Origin: Siphonodentalium dalli
Lineage: Eukaryota; Mollusca; Scaphopoda; Gadilida; Siphonodentaliidae
DNA length: 64,000 nt
Direction of reading: 5' to 3'
Assembly: GCA_032622095.1 (NCBI GenBank)
Contig: CP136064.1
Location: 176,778,247-176,842,246, forward strand
Part shown: piece after piece, positions 22,200 through 34,964 of the stretch
Layout: every line of letters starts with the position of its first letter
Numbering within the stretch: the stretch's first letter is position 1
Translations under genes and position numbers: made by a program
The notes under the pieces: model-generated
What the model saw: only the letters and a program-made list of their open reading frames with translations
The model's database searches: none
What the model was told of the DNA's origin: nothing

Positions 22200-23931
22200 A
22201 GTGATGCGAAACACTCCGGCAGGGTGACCAAATAGAAACTTAGAATAATCTTGCTCAAAGTAGTTATTATTTACGAATATTAATCCAAATTGACAACACA
22301 CACCGTCATTGTTATATATTAATTGAATGCAATGAATCTCGATGGCGAAATCATTTGTGTTAGTTTATCGCCGATGGTTTCGTCACGAATCGAGATGTAA
22401 ATATTTACAATCGACTGTAGTTCAGTGATCGGTGTTTTCTATTGAGTGGTATGGTCGATTTCTTTGAAATATTCGGCGATGTTAGTAGAATGCTACATTC
22501 ACCAAATTGACATAGCGCCTGAGTACTAACTTATCGGCCCGATTCGTCATCTCAGGTTTAAACCTGGTTTACGTAAACCTCTAGGTTTAAACCGCCGTGA
22601 GTCAGCAAAATCCGTGGTTTAAACCCGCGATCGCAGGTGTTATCATGTCACAGTTGATTCATTCGCACGCGAGCTTTGCTCAGATATGGACATGTTCCTT
22701 CAATATGATTTTTACAACTATCTTGTTTTTTTTTGCTTGTGGCAATCACAAATACTGGTGTTTTCTACGAATTCTTTTGAATGGTTCAACGTTCTAATTT
22801 TGACACCAAAACGATGATACTGCATGACCAGATATGCTATACACATAGTTTGCCATCCTAAACTTATATTGCTATATGAGTCAAATGTGATTACTTATAT
22901 TGATGTAGATCATGCAACAAAGCTCTACTCTGGCTCCGCCCATAAATTCTACCAGTTCAAGATCTGGGAACTTTTTGATTTTCTGCATGACGGAAAATTT
23001 ATTACATTGAAAAAAAAAACAACGCATGTAATATATTTCTTTATTAAAAGCTGTGCCTCTGTATGGTTGTCCACTTCAAACAGTTCAGATGCCGTTTGTG
23101 GTGTGCACTAGTAAGCATATAGCTTCTACTTGACTGACATCTTGGTCCAGGATTGACTCGATTATGGAGCCTTTATTCAGCGTCAGAGGGGACTGCGGCC
23201 CCTTCGTGCGACAGGAGCCTGCGTCACATTTGCGGACATTTTGATCATTTGAACATTTTAACTTAAAACAAATTTAATTAAATTTAAAACAAACTAATAT
23301 TAATATAAATTTTAAATATTGTTTCTTGTTAGATACAACTCCTTACTCAATTTAACAACACAATTTTTTCATTTAAAAAAAATAATAAATTTTTCTAATT
23401 ATTAAATCAGTTTTAAGAACAGTTGCGAACAGACAAACGGACATATATATACACTCCTATACCCTTTAATATATACATGTAAATACGACAAATTTTGTCT
23501 TTGCGGGTAAAGCATCTTGCAGAAAATCTATCACAAACAACGTGATAAACAGCGTGTGACACCCGTGTGGAGAGACATGCCCTTTGTCAGATTAATTTAA
23601 ACCCACAAAGAGATCGGATTAATGGTCCATGAGCGATATTTAATGAATAAATCCAATGAGCGTGCGCGATAATTTATGACATGTCAATAACCATTATATC
23701 GGCTTGTCTTTTGGTCCGATAGGTAAGAGGGTAGTTTGACTGTGTGCTCATATCACCAAATTGAGTTGTCAATTAGTTGGAAACTGAACGAAAAAAACGC
23801 CCCCTTAGACCTGGTTTGGCTGGACCGCCAATGTAGGTTTAAACCAGGTTTAAACTCGGAGGTTTAAACCGGAGATGACGAATCCGGCCATCAAGTTCAC
23901 GCACCAGAACAATTAAGTCAATAATGTGTCT
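22200..23931. mobile_element. TTAA-flanked MITE interrupted by a second element
   Basis: The host MITE is the sum of 22200-22540 and 23885-23931, flanked by TTAA at 22196-22199 and 23932-23935. Its left part (GTGATGCGAAACACTCCGG onward) aligns with the uninterrupted copy at 33389-33734, and the part after the insert (ending ATGTGTCT then TTAA) aligns with that copy's end (AGTGTGTCT then TTAA). Confidence 0.75.
22541..23884. mobile_element. 1.34-kb TIR element nested in the MITE
   Basis: Starts GATTCGTCATCTC then AGGTTTAAACC, and ends with the inverted counterpart GGTTTAAACCGGAGATGACG then AATC. GGTTTAAACC-type palindromes are repeated at both ends. CGGCC is present on both sides (about 22535 and 23885) and may be the target duplication. 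The inner 22900-23080 resembles one arm of the hairpin at 32720-33220. ORFs have no recognisable domain, so it is probably non-autonomous. Confidence 0.65.
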
Positions 23932-23935
23932 TTAA

Positions 23936-25765
23936 ATTCCCCAAGGACTCATTATAGTATTATCAGCACTCAACTTAACGTATATGACACTTGTATAATT
24001 ATTCTTGTTCTGTTTTTTATCGCATGAAAATTGTATGGCTGTCCCACTTACACAGAAAAAAAATAACGTCAAAATGCAAACCACGCAAAGTCAAACCGAA
24101 GAAAGCGAAAACGAATTAACTATATTAATGGTATATCGCCTTTGATGTTAAATATATAAATCCCTCCCAGTAAAACTGTCGATACCATGTACCTGCTTGC
24201 AATACCTTTACCCTCCCTCAATTCCTTCCTCCACTCTCTATCTCGCTCTGAGGCACTTTATACAGTTACTCTCTTCTTTCTCTCTCCATCCACATATCTC
24301 TCCAGCTATATCTCCCCTATCTCTATCCATTTCAACCGTTTGATTAATTTAAGTCTCTTTGTAAAGCATTGTAAACTATAAAACAGTCTGAATTCACAAA
24401 AAGAATGTCAATGTCTCGAGAATACCATTTCGATAGACCGTTTATAAACAATGCGCATACTAAACCAAATCTGAACAGTCACAGTGAAGCGTTGTGTTGA
24501 TTGTAAACAAACGCTTCGCCAGCCTCATATACAAAAGCCGAAGGGAATAAAAAAACAAATCTGAACAGTCACAGTAATTAAATGGAAGATTCGTAGAAGC
24601 GTTGCGTTGATTGTAAACAAACGCTTCGCCAGCCTCATATACAAAAGCCGAAGGGAATAAAGAGCATTATTCGGTTAACCAACCCAAATATGGGAAATAT
24701 AAAGAGCGTTATTGTATAAGGCAATTTAGCACTGCGGCTCAGCGGATCCCGAGATATGAGTTTTGAAGGTCAGTGTCACGCCACACGGGCAAACGGATAG
24801 GCCCATGTTACTCCTCGGGTCAAACTACATACCCGTACCATGTTTCGTCAAAATCGGTTGAGCCGTTTTCGAGTCCATCGCGGACACACACACCCTCACA
24901 CACACACACACACACCCTCACACACACAAACTTTCCTCAAATATACATAATATATATATAATGGTGTCCATATTTGGAGGAATAAACATATCTCTCTCTG
25001 TTTATAGTTAGTGTTTTGACAATTGGGAGAGGATGTTATTGTAAATGGCAGCACTTGTCATTTCATCACTTTTGCCCTAGTCTTTTTATATAAATTTATT
25101 TATTTTACCATACATCAATGGTTGAAAGAAAACATGTTTACACGGCATTGCGGTGCGAATAAAAGAAAGTATCAATTCATTAATACATCTTCCCGTATAT
25201 CATCCCAAACTCCAAACAATACATTATTCGTTGTAACCGATCAGGGGCAGGGTGGACCGGACACTTGATAAGGTCAGCAAGGACCCCACATATACCACCC
25301 CTGGGCACAACCACGGGGAGGTATAGTATGTGGCATCTCTACGACCTCATCCAATGGATTATCGACCCTCAATATTCTTGAAAAATTTACAAAGTCTCCC
25401 AGCTATCGATGGCTTTCTCGTGGAGAACAAAATTCTTAGTTTCATTGGACTTGGGGAATTCCAATATGACTAGTGCATCAGCATGTTTCGCTCTGTTGAA
25501 AATGATTGACAGTAAAACATATAATGGATTTCGTCACCGATTTGGGGGCTGTTGTTACATATAGTGTACATATTCGATCATCGCGGGCTGTACTATTCCA
25601 CCTACCCTTTTCTATTGGTAATGAGTGGTTGCTTGTTCTGAATCGAGCTAGGGTACATTTTATGTATACTCACGGAACTCGATTTAATAATCCTGACCAA
25701 AGTCCGGTTTTATTATTCTGTATATTTCTCCCCAACTAGAGCGTTTACATGATTCATGTCATTGT
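23936..25765. other. non-coding with two repeats
   Basis: An imperfect tandem pair at about 24465-24661 shares AAATCTGAACAGTCACAGT and CTTCGCCAGCCTCATATAC, the second copy having about 20 extra bases. At 24733-24925 a segment ending AAAATCGGTTGAGCCGTTT, then a (CA)n tract, resembles the 3' tails seen on RTE-like LINEs and derived SINEs. A phrase at 25193-25222 (ATCATCCCAAACTCCAAAC) recurs at 56051-56069. Confidence 0.45.
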
Positions 25766-25769
25766 TTAA

Positions 25770-26288
25770 AGGCACGGGCGGCGTTCGTTGCAGAAATATT
25801 CATATTTGTTCAAACCGCCATCAACAGAAGGAATATTAAAATGTATATAGTTTTGTTCATATGCCAAACATAATCAGCGCGTAAATAGTATATTGTCATC
25901 AAGACGTTCGGTGGTGTCGTAAACAAGAGCCTGCTCGTGCTACAGAAGTTGTGCTTCTGTTTATATAACACAGCGCAATTCTATTGGTTAATAACACAAA
26001 AATGATATAAACGCTCTTTATTATTTCCATATCAGGAAAACCGTAACAAATAACGCTCTTTATGTTGACCATATCCGGATATAAACAAAAGCCAGGAAAC
26101 GTAACGTTTTTTGCTTTTGTTTACATAACAAAGGAAACAAATTGACAATAACATACTGTTTATGCCATATTTCTGATTGGTATAAGAACAAGGTCTGTCT
26201 ATATTTTACTATTCTTTCTGTTTATGGCGGTTTTTGACGGGGTGAATATTTTAACAGCATACCCACCGCCAACGCCGCCCGTATATCT
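25770..26288. mobile_element. TTAA-flanked element, 519 bp
   Basis: Flanked by TTAA at 25766-25769 and 26289-26292. The left end AGGCACGGGCGGCGTT and the inverted right end AGATATACGGGCGGCGTT match, and similarity continues through AACCGCCAT and ACAGAA blocks for about 90 bases. The right arm is closely related to the left arm of the 3.1-kb element at 40615-43736, so both belong to one family. No transposase ORF. Confidence 0.8.
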
Positions 26289-26292
26289 TTAA

Positions 26293-27797
26293 TAAATTGA
26301 TCAGTCAGTTTCTGTTTCACCAGCGATATGGTTATATTTAAATCTATGGCGGGATTCTGTCCTACCCACAAATACGATAATCCACAATAATTTAAAATGC
26401 TCTTCACTTTTCTCAGCCAAGGTGTGTAAAATCAATTTGCTTCGGATATCATGAGGGCAGTTTGATAAAGTTTTTGGGCGAGAGATTTAAGTTATCCTCA
26501 CCTTAATGGTGACATCGAGTGAGTATCGACACCTATTTACCATATATCATGAAGCTGGGATAGTCGATCTCAAAAGAAGCACCATTTTACAAACTTTCAA
26601 ATGCATCCTTTCTATGATGGAGTTCTCTCCCGCTGCTCATATTTCTGAACCATCAGGATGGGTAAAACCATAGTGTCAAATAATCACAAATTCTCATTGA
26701 TCGACAGTTTATGAACACGTCCTATATTCTGAAGACTTCATACATTGAACTGCAGCGCGTTTAGCTTCTTTTATTTTCTGGAAAGAGATATACCCAATTA
26801 GTTAAATGAGCTAGCCACTTCTAGATTCATATTATTGAATGAAAGACTAAGATTTTTGAGTTGTCGTCCCCCGTGAGAAGTAAACTACCTTGGTTTTCAG
26901 AATGTTAACCTTTAGTTTCATATATATGGCGGTAGTCTTCGAAACAGTTCAACTGTTACTGGCAGTACCGTAAGTACTGCATTCTGCGAATAAAACGGTG
27001 TCGTCAGCGTAAAAAGGAACACACAATTTCAGATAACAGTCTACTTTCTCTGCATTTCATTAGAACCTGTTCCCATTCCCCCCACGTCTGCACTAGCCAA
27101 AAAATCGCTCAGGTCATTTATGTACATGGAAAATAGAAATGTGGAGACAGAAGGGAACGCTCTGACTTTGTCGTACATATTCACGATTATACGCAATATA
27201 CTTTACCAGTGATTTGGTTTATTCTGAGTTTATACCACATGCCTTCTCTCCACACTCAATCAAAAGCTCTATGGTCAGCCGTACGACATAGACGCTGAAA
27301 AAAATATCAGACAAAAACCCTTCTTCATTAATTTTGACGTCGGCACTCACAACATAACTGAAGTCCTGCCACAAGCACAGGTGTATACTGCAGACAACAT
27401 CCATTCACGCAAACAAGTTTTACAATCAATCAGCTGATTGCCTCATTCTGTAAACACGTCCACATTAGCCGATGATAAACAGTGTATTAATTTGTTCGGT
27501 AGCACTCTTTTTCCGCAATATATTAAACTGTTATTAATAATTATATCACAGAACTTTATTAAATTTCTTTTACTAAATAGCAATTTCTGGTCAATCTTCG
27601 AGCGCGGACCCACCAGCGAAAATAATTTGTTGGATCCAAACCGGTCGAATATGCCTGTGTATCGTGGTGACCTAGCTTACAAAAGCCAGGTCGATAACAA
27701 GTTCCCGTTCAAACGACAAGCACGGGAACACATTTATCGTGGTGTACAGTAATGCCCTAAGTAATCGACCCCGTAAGGGTCGCCAAACCCCCGAAAT
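26293..27797. other. no recognisable gene
   Basis: Short ORFs only (up to about 100 codons at 27438-27752) without domains or repeats that I can identify. Confidence 0.45.
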
Positions 27798-28427
27798 TCA
27801 CGGATGCGTGTTTTGGCGTATACATTTTTTTTCTCTTCGGATTTTGTTAATTCAGGCATCCGACATCAATATTTTATCGGCTGGCCATCTGTCAGCCTTG
27901 AGCATTTTTTTTTATAGCGACCTAAAAAGTATACCCCCCCCAATGTTTTCCCAGACGTGAAACCAGTTACTTGGAATTTGTTGCAAATTCACATGACTAA
28001 TCTGGTAAAATGTATATTTTATCATGAAGCTAAGACATAATGACACTATTTCGTGCCAAAATTGAAACTCACCATCCAAGATGGCTACCAAAATGGCCAC
28101 CGGAAGTTAAAATATGACATTTTTTCACAAATATCTTCTAGATCAGTTCATGCTGTTTGGAACTGGTTGAGTAATATGACTTTATTTTGTATTCTGTATA
28201 TTAACTGATCATTGGATCAATTAAATATGCAATTATTGGGGTCCTACCCGCTTGTGATCCCTCAAAAATTCGATTTTACAGAACGCGGTATAAAATTTCA
28301 CAAAAAATCACAACTGGGATTCTAGTCATATTTCAACAAGAAATGAACAGAAGGTTGCAATTAAGCAAGGCATACTATTACCTATGAATATTCAAACTAA
28401 GTGAAACCAAAATTCTTACTTTGGCTC

Positions 28428-28517
28428 AAAATGGCTGCCAAAATGGCTGCCAAAATGGCTGCCAAAATGGCTGCCAAAATGGCTGCCAAAATGGCTGCCA
28501 AAATGGCCGCCAAAATA
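28428..28517 (+). repeat. 15-bp tandem array in the left foldback arm
   Basis: About six copies of AAAATGGCTGCC extended to a 15-bp phase (ATGGCTGCCAAA). The right arm at 31850-31880 has only about two, so the array expanded after the arms separated. ORFs reading MAAK repeats through it are by-products of the 15-bp period. Confidence 0.85.
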
Positions 28518-29231
28518 TGGAAAATGGTAAATGTTGCCCTAGGGTGTCCTGCAATCGCTTACAAGTTGTGGTTGATGTACAAAATTGGCTATTATGCCTT
28601 CTATACATTGAATACTAACATGTCTGCTGCATCATGGTTAATTGTTACTGTTGTCATCACTGACATCACCAAAAATATTGGACTTTTCTCTCAAAAACTT
28701 GACATAAATATCGGCAAAAATTTACTTTTCGGGTTTGGACAATTTTTTCTAGTAATATTGTAACTATCTTTGAATTGAAAGGTGTGTATTGTATTGGTCT
28801 ATCTTAAATGTGTCACACTACGGTGTTTATAGACCAAATTTCTCAAGATGGCTTCCAAAATGGCAACCAAATTGGTAATAAGTTATTTGTTTACATATAT
28901 CATTATAACATTATATATATATAATTATTCTCTGCGTTATCCGAAAATGTAGCAAATTGTGACCCATTTGGTTATAATATGTGTTAGTTAATTAACTGAC
29001 AATTAAATGTTCTATTATGGCTGTACCAGTTCCGTATAGGGCATGACAAATTCATTTTAAATTATGGAATTTTGTGGAGAACTTCTTTTGTGATTCTGAC
29101 CATATTATTGGAAGGAAATGGGCAGAACTTTGAGACGGAACTGAGATGAACCATAATATGTGACTCTTCTGGTCCATTATGATAAACAAATATCAACTGG
29201 ATACAGGATGGATGCCAAGATGGTAACCAGG

Positions 29232-30775
29232 GAGTTACTCTATGATCATAGGTGAGGTGAATAGGTATACATGGAGTTAGTGTATGTCATGAATGGTGTG
29301 AATATGTATACAATGAGTGACTATATGGCTATGAGTGTGTTGTCCATAGTGAGATGTATAGGTATACAGGGAGAGGTCATGGTCAGGTGTGTGGTGAATC
29401 GGTATGAATGGAGTTGACTGTATGGTGTACCGGTATGGTTGTGTGTATACTGTACGGGTGCATCGGTGTGCCTGTATGGACATTGATGTGGTGTATGGAT
29501 ATAGCTAGATGGTCATGGGTGGAATGTACATGTGTTTCTGTGTTTCTGTCTGGATAAATAATGAGTGATTTTATGGCTACGGGTAATGTGTATGGTATGC
29601 ATATTCACCTCACCATTGGCCATGTCACTCACTGTATCCCTATTTGTCACACCATAGCCGAATTGCCACTCAATATATACTAATATACCCCAGCCATGTG
29701 AGTATAGTCACTCCATGTGTGCATATGCACATCATCCATGGCCATATAGCCATTCGCTATATACACATAAACCTCGCACATGACCATATAGCAACATCAT
29801 TGTATACCCGCATAACCTACACATGACCATACCGCCACGAGTCGCCAAGCAGGAACACCAGGTATACTCACACATCTGACACATGACCATTTAGTCACTC
29901 CTGGCATAGATATTCATTACATTGATGTCACTCCTTGTATACCTACATGTACTCATTTCACCATTGACCATACAGTCACTACCTGTATACATATTCCACA
30001 CACAGTCATATACATGTAACCACTCGATATATACATATGAAGCCCACCCTAGACTATAGAGTCACTCCAGGTATACATATGCACCTCACCACTGACCATT
30101 GAGTCCTTCCAGATATACAAAAACCCCGCACACACGACCACTCATACCATCCATACTTGCATATATACATCACACATGACAGTTCAGCAACGTACTGTAT
30201 AATCATACATGCCATCTATGACCATACAGCTAATCCCTACACACATACCAATGATAATACATCCACGAGATATAAACATATACATCCCATCCGTTACCAT
30301 AAGGACACTCCCTATATACCACACGATAATGTCCACACTTCAACCATGACCGTACAGTCATTACACGTATACCACACACATTGCCCGTAACCATAAACTC
30401 ACTCACGATGTATCCACACACCCCATCCATGATCATACAGAAAACACATGTACATCCCACCCATGACCTTACAGTCACTCCATATATACATAACCAATAC
30501 ATATATGGCCATGTAGCTATAACCATACACCACATCAATGTCCATACAGGCACACCGGGTGCACCAGTACAATATACACACAACCATACACCATACAGTC
30601 ACTCCATTCATACCGATTCACCCCACACCTTACAATGACCTCTCCCTGTATACCTATACATCTCACTATGGACAACACACTCATAACCATATAGTCACTC
30701 ATTGTATACATATTCACATCATCCAAGACATACACTAACTCCATGCATACATATTCACCTCAAATACGCATAGAG
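29232..30775. repeat. minisatellite core of the foldback element, switching strand at about 29600
   Basis: Degenerate units of about 42 bp contain GTGAATAGGTATACA(T/C)GG and TGACTATATGG. From 29232 to about 29600 the GT-rich strand is on top. From about 29600 to 30775 the AC-rich complement is on top. Long H/T/Y/P-rich ORFs in this region follow the repeat phase and are not credible genes. Confidence 0.75.
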
Positions 30776-30856
30776 TAACTCCCTGGCTACCATCTTGGCA
30801 TCCATCCTGTATCCAGTTGATATTGGTTTATCATAATGGAACAGAATAGCCACATA

Positions 30857-31221
30857 CCTGCTGGACAAAAGAAGTGTCCACGTAACCGAGGTGTGGTTAG
30901 CGTTGCCACCGCGGCCGAAATGCTACTACACCACAGCTCCACCGGCTAAATACAGTTGGGCCGCGGTGTACCTTCCATTCAGCCATGGTGTAGTTGCCAC
31001 GGTGTACGTTCATTAAACTGAAAAAAGACGATACAAACCAGCACGGTGTGCATGCCATTCGGCCGCGTTGTAGTTGCCTTTCGGCCAAGGTGTACTTGCC
31101 GTTTGGCCGCAGTGTACATGCCGTTCGGCCGCGGTGCTCAACTGCAGTTACAAACTCTGACACCGCGGCTGAACGGCAAATACACCACGGTGCCACTGGA
31201 CACTTGTTTTGTCCAGAAGGG
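30857..31221. mobile_element. MITE with TA target duplication inside the right foldback arm
   Basis: The ends CTGGACAAAAGAAGTGTCCA and TGGACACTTGTTTTGTCCAG are inverted with one mismatch, and each end is itself a small palindrome (TGGACA, spacer, TGTCCA). TA precedes (30855-30856) and follows (31222-31223). The left arm of the foldback carries the uninterrupted site CACATATTATGG in complement, which is what results if the insert and one TA are removed. Inside is a degenerate 21-bp tandem repeat containing CGGCCGCGGTGTAC. Confidence 0.85.
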
Positions 31222-32507
31222 TATTATGGTTCATCTCAGTCCGTCTCAAAGTTCTGCCCATTTCCTTTCAATAATATGGTCAGAATCACAAAAGAGGTTC
31301 TCCGCAAAATTCCATACTTTAAAATAAATTTGTCATGCCCCATACGGAACTGGGACAACCATAATAGAACATTTAGTTGTCAGTTAATTAACTAACACGT
31401 ATAATAACCAAGTGAGTCACAATTTGCTACATTTTCGGATAACGCAGAGAATAATGTTATATATATAATGTTATAATGATATATGTAAAAAAAAAAACTT
31501 ATTACCAATTTGGTTGCCATATTGGAAGCCATCTTGAGCAATTTGTTCTATAAACACCGTAGTGTGACACATTTAAGATAGACCAATACAATAAACACCT
31601 TTAAATCCAAAGATAATTACATATTACTAGAAAAATGGTCCAAACCTGAAAAGTATATTTTTGCCGATATTTATGTCAAGTTTTTTAGAGAAACGTCCAA
31701 TAGTTTTGGTGATGTCAGTGGTGGCAACAGTAACAATTAACCATGGTGCAGCAGACATGTTAGTATTCAATGTATAGAAGGCATAATAGCCAATTTTGTA
31801 CATCAACCACAACTTGTAAGCGATTGCAGGATACCCTAGGGCGATATTTTGGCGGCCATTTTGGCAGCCATTTTGAGCCAAAGTAAGAATTTTGGTTCCA
31901 GTGAGTTGAATATTCATAGGTAATGGTATGCCTCACTTAATTACAACCTTCTGTTCATTTCTTGTTGAAATATGACTAGAATCCCAGTTGTGATTTTTTG
32001 TGAAATTTTATAACGCGTTCTGTAAAATCGAATTTTTGAGGGATCACAAGTGGATAGGACCCCAATAATTGCATATTTAATTGCTCCAATGACCAGTTAA
32101 TATATAAAATACAAAATAAAGTCATTTTACTGAACCTGTTCCAAACAGCATGAACTGATCTAGAAGATATTTGTGAAAAAATGTCATATTTTCAACTTCC
32201 GGCGGTCATTTTGGTAGCCATCTTGGATGGTGAGTTTCAATTTTGGCCCAAACTAGTGTCATTATGTCTTAGCTTCATGAAAATATATACATTTTACTAG
32301 ATTAGTCATGTGAATTTGCAACAAATTCCAAGTTACTGGTTTTACGTCTGGGAAAAAATTGGGGTGGGGGTATACTTTTTAGGGCGCTATAAAAAAAATT
32401 GCTCAAGGCTGACAGATGGCCAGCCGATAAAATCTTGATGTCGGATACCTGAATTTACAAAATCCGCAGAGAAAAAAAAATTTATACGCCAAAACACGCA
32501 TCCGTGA

Positions 32508-32556
32508 CCTGGCGGCCGGACTTACTTTAAAAAAAAAAATTATTACTTCTTTGGGG

Positions 32557-32587
<31 letters not shown>

Positions 32588-33384
32588 CCCCAATTAATTT
32601 TGTTTTTTGCCTGCTTCATGTTTCATTAAAATTGTCTGCATTGTGTTAGTTGATTATAATAGAAAACTTAATAAGAAATCTGAAAGTTTTCACAAATGTA
32701 ACGCGCAAGAAATCCGTTAGATCATGCTATGAATCTCTACTCTGGCTAACGCACTTAGAGATCATATTACACAAGAACAAAATCTTGGAACTTTTTGACG
32801 TTTGGACAGGGAACCTTATAATGTAAATTAACATGGGGAATATATTTCTTAGTTGCTAATTGTTCCGTAGTAATGTACTTCACTCTAGGTAAAGGTCCCA
32901 ACTCGAAATTGCATGCTTTATTTTACTTCTGTGAGCCGACATCGCAATAAACATCGATAATTACCCGGGATAAATTCCATAATTGTAAGCGGCGCAAAGC
33001 AATATCGCTCACAAAGTCACTTAAATCGTGAAATTTCGAGTTGGGACCTTCACCTACAGTGAAGATCATTACTTAGGTAAGAACTAAGAAATATATTCCC
33101 TGTGGTATTTTTTCGACTTTATAAGTTTCCCTGTCAAAACTTCAAAAAATTCCCAAGTTTTGCACTGGTGGAATATGATCTCTACAGACGTTAGCCGGAG
33201 TAGAGATTCGTGGCATGATCTGGAGATCCGTATACCTATATATATGCAGCTGCATTATTGTGTTCTATTTAGTCACGTCACCGGGAATAGTACCAAAGCA
33301 CGCTCCTAGCGTAACGTAAAGTGGCGCCCTCGTTTGGAAAAAAGCGCAATAAAAACAACTTCCATATTGGTCAGATTGTCAATC
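32508..33384. other. non-coding, contains a hairpin
   Basis: Between the foldback element and the next MITE. It contains a (TTTTG)5 run at about 32560-32585 and the inverted repeat listed separately. Confidence 0.5.
32720..33220. repeat. 500-bp inverted repeat (hairpin)
   Basis: The arm at 32720-32925 (GATCATGC, then AATCTCTACTC, ATATTTCTTAGTT and GTCCCAACTCGAAATT) is mirrored at about 33020-33220 (AATTTCGAGTTGGGAC, then AACTAAGAAATAT, GAGTAGAGATT and GCATGATC). It shares sequence with the interior of the element at 22541-23884, so it is probably a foldback derivative of the same family. Confidence 0.75.
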
Positions 33385-33388
33385 TTAA

Positions 33389-33734
33389 AGTGATGTGAAA
33401 CACTCCGGTAGTGTGATCAAATAGATATCGAGAATAATCTTGCTAAATGTAGTTATTTTTTCGAATATTAATCCAATTCTGATATATTAATTAAATGCAA
33501 TGACTCTCGATGGCGAAATCATTTGTGTTGTTTATCTTGGATAGTTGCGTCCCGAATCCAAATGTAAATATTTATAATTGAGCGTAGTTCAGACGATGTT
33601 TTCTATGGAGTGTTATGATCGATTTCTTTGAATTTTTCGGAGATGTTAGTAGAATGCTACATTCCACAGAATAGCATACCACCTGCGTACTAGCTTGTCA
33701 GCTCTGTGTTCCCGAACAAGTCCATAGTGTGTCT
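33389..33734. mobile_element. TTAA-flanked MITE, uninterrupted copy of the 22200-23931 family
   Basis: TTAA at 33385-33388 and 33735-33738. It aligns with 22200-22540 through GTGA(T)GTGAAACACTCCGG, AATAATCTTGCT, TCTCGATGGCGAAATC and GATGTTAGTAGAATGCTAC, then with the 47 bases that follow the nested element there. Non-coding. Confidence 0.75.
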
Positions 33735-33738
33735 TTAA

Positions 33739-34487
33739 CTAATCAGATTTGACGTTGCACACAAATAGTTGTTGCTAAACCTTATAGTTCAAATACAGAA
33801 ATCACCACCTCGTTGTTAGCATTTCCACAAATTACCAAATACTATATACACAACATAAAATAAAATTAAAGCTATCTACATAGAAGGTGGGTGATCTTTT
33901 CATAAAAATAGTACTACTTCATACACTGCTTCATATCTTGTTTCGGACGGCAAGATGTTACCGAAACACTTCTTTTACAGTGATTTGAGACTTCAGTTCT
34001 TTGACTTTGTCAAGTTTGTGTTTGACACTCGTCTGATAGTCTCAAACTCTGAGTCTTTGTCGTTGTCAATGAATCATTTACTGTCAGTTAACTAGGCTAG
34101 ATAACTAGATCATATATAGTGGGCGCTATCATTTGATTGAATTCAATAGCAAAAAGTAATCTAATTTATAAATTCTCCGTATAGTCTCTGTTCCAACTCG
34201 AAAGCTTAACAAAAGTTGCCATTAGCGAAGACTGAAACAAAATAATCAAAGCACATTCAATTATAACTTTTAGTAGTATGGACTATAGTGCTAATTACTA
34301 AACCAGGCTAAATCTTGGACGTGAGGAATTATTCAACTTCGTCTTTTCAACCGTGGAAATTAGTTCAAAATTATCTGATTCTAATTACCTGATTCCGGTG
34401 ATCACGTTTGGCACATCGCGAATTCAACGCGAGTATAGATACATTAAGCTTAGTTTAACTTGAATGTGATGGTGCTCAAAATGGCGC
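33739..34487. other. no recognisable gene
   Basis: AT-rich sequence with no ORF or repeat that I can identify. Confidence 0.45.
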
Positions 34488-34964
34488 ATCAAACTTAATG
34501 CAAAAAAAAAAGAAGAAGCAATTAATAGTATTAAGTAGAATCGAATTTAAACTTTCTATTTTCGGGGAAAATTTCGAACAAACACAAGAAGCAACACTCT
34601 TTGGCATAACTCTAGACCATAAACTCAATTTTACGAAACATCTAATTAATATCGCAACCAAAGCAAAACAGAGAATTGGACTTTTGAGAATGCCCAAGGG
34701 CAAATCTGACACGGGGACTTAATTCCGAAACCCTAATTAAACTTTATAAGCAATTTATACGGCCAATTATGGAATATGGGGCAATCATAACAGCAGAACT
34801 CCCCAAGGCAACCCTTAATAAACTATAAATAATTCAAAACTCCGCTTCGAGAGCGGCACTGCAGGAAAACATTCCAACACTAATCAGTGCCCTACATTCA
34901 GCAGCTGGCATTTACCCACTGCAAGACAGGCTTAGTATATTAGCGGCTAAAACTCTACTAAGAG

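Larger units (their letters stand above)
27798..32507. mobile_element. large foldback element, 4.7 kb, with long inverted arms
   Basis: The left arm (27798 to about 29230) reads outward-in from TCACGGATGCGTGTTTTGGCG. Its reverse complement forms the right arm (about 30790-32507). The match extends through CCATCTGTCAGCC, ACATTTTTTCACAAATATCTTC and the GATGGATGCCAAGATGG block next to the core. The arms flank a GT/AC-rich minisatellite core. Arms hold many CAAGATGGC/CCAAAATGGC phrases. There is no transposase-like ORF, so it is probably mobilised in trans. Long arms with internal repeats resemble foldback elements known in other animals. Confidence 0.8.

Noticed and set aside
28428-28517. Possible CRISPR-like array
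   Set aside because: Direct 15-bp tandem repeats without unique spacers; the genome is eukaryotic.
28401-28763. 120-codon ORF with a repeated MAAK motif
   Set aside because: It is produced by a 15-bp tandem repeat in the foldback arm; the rest matches the non-coding opposite arm.
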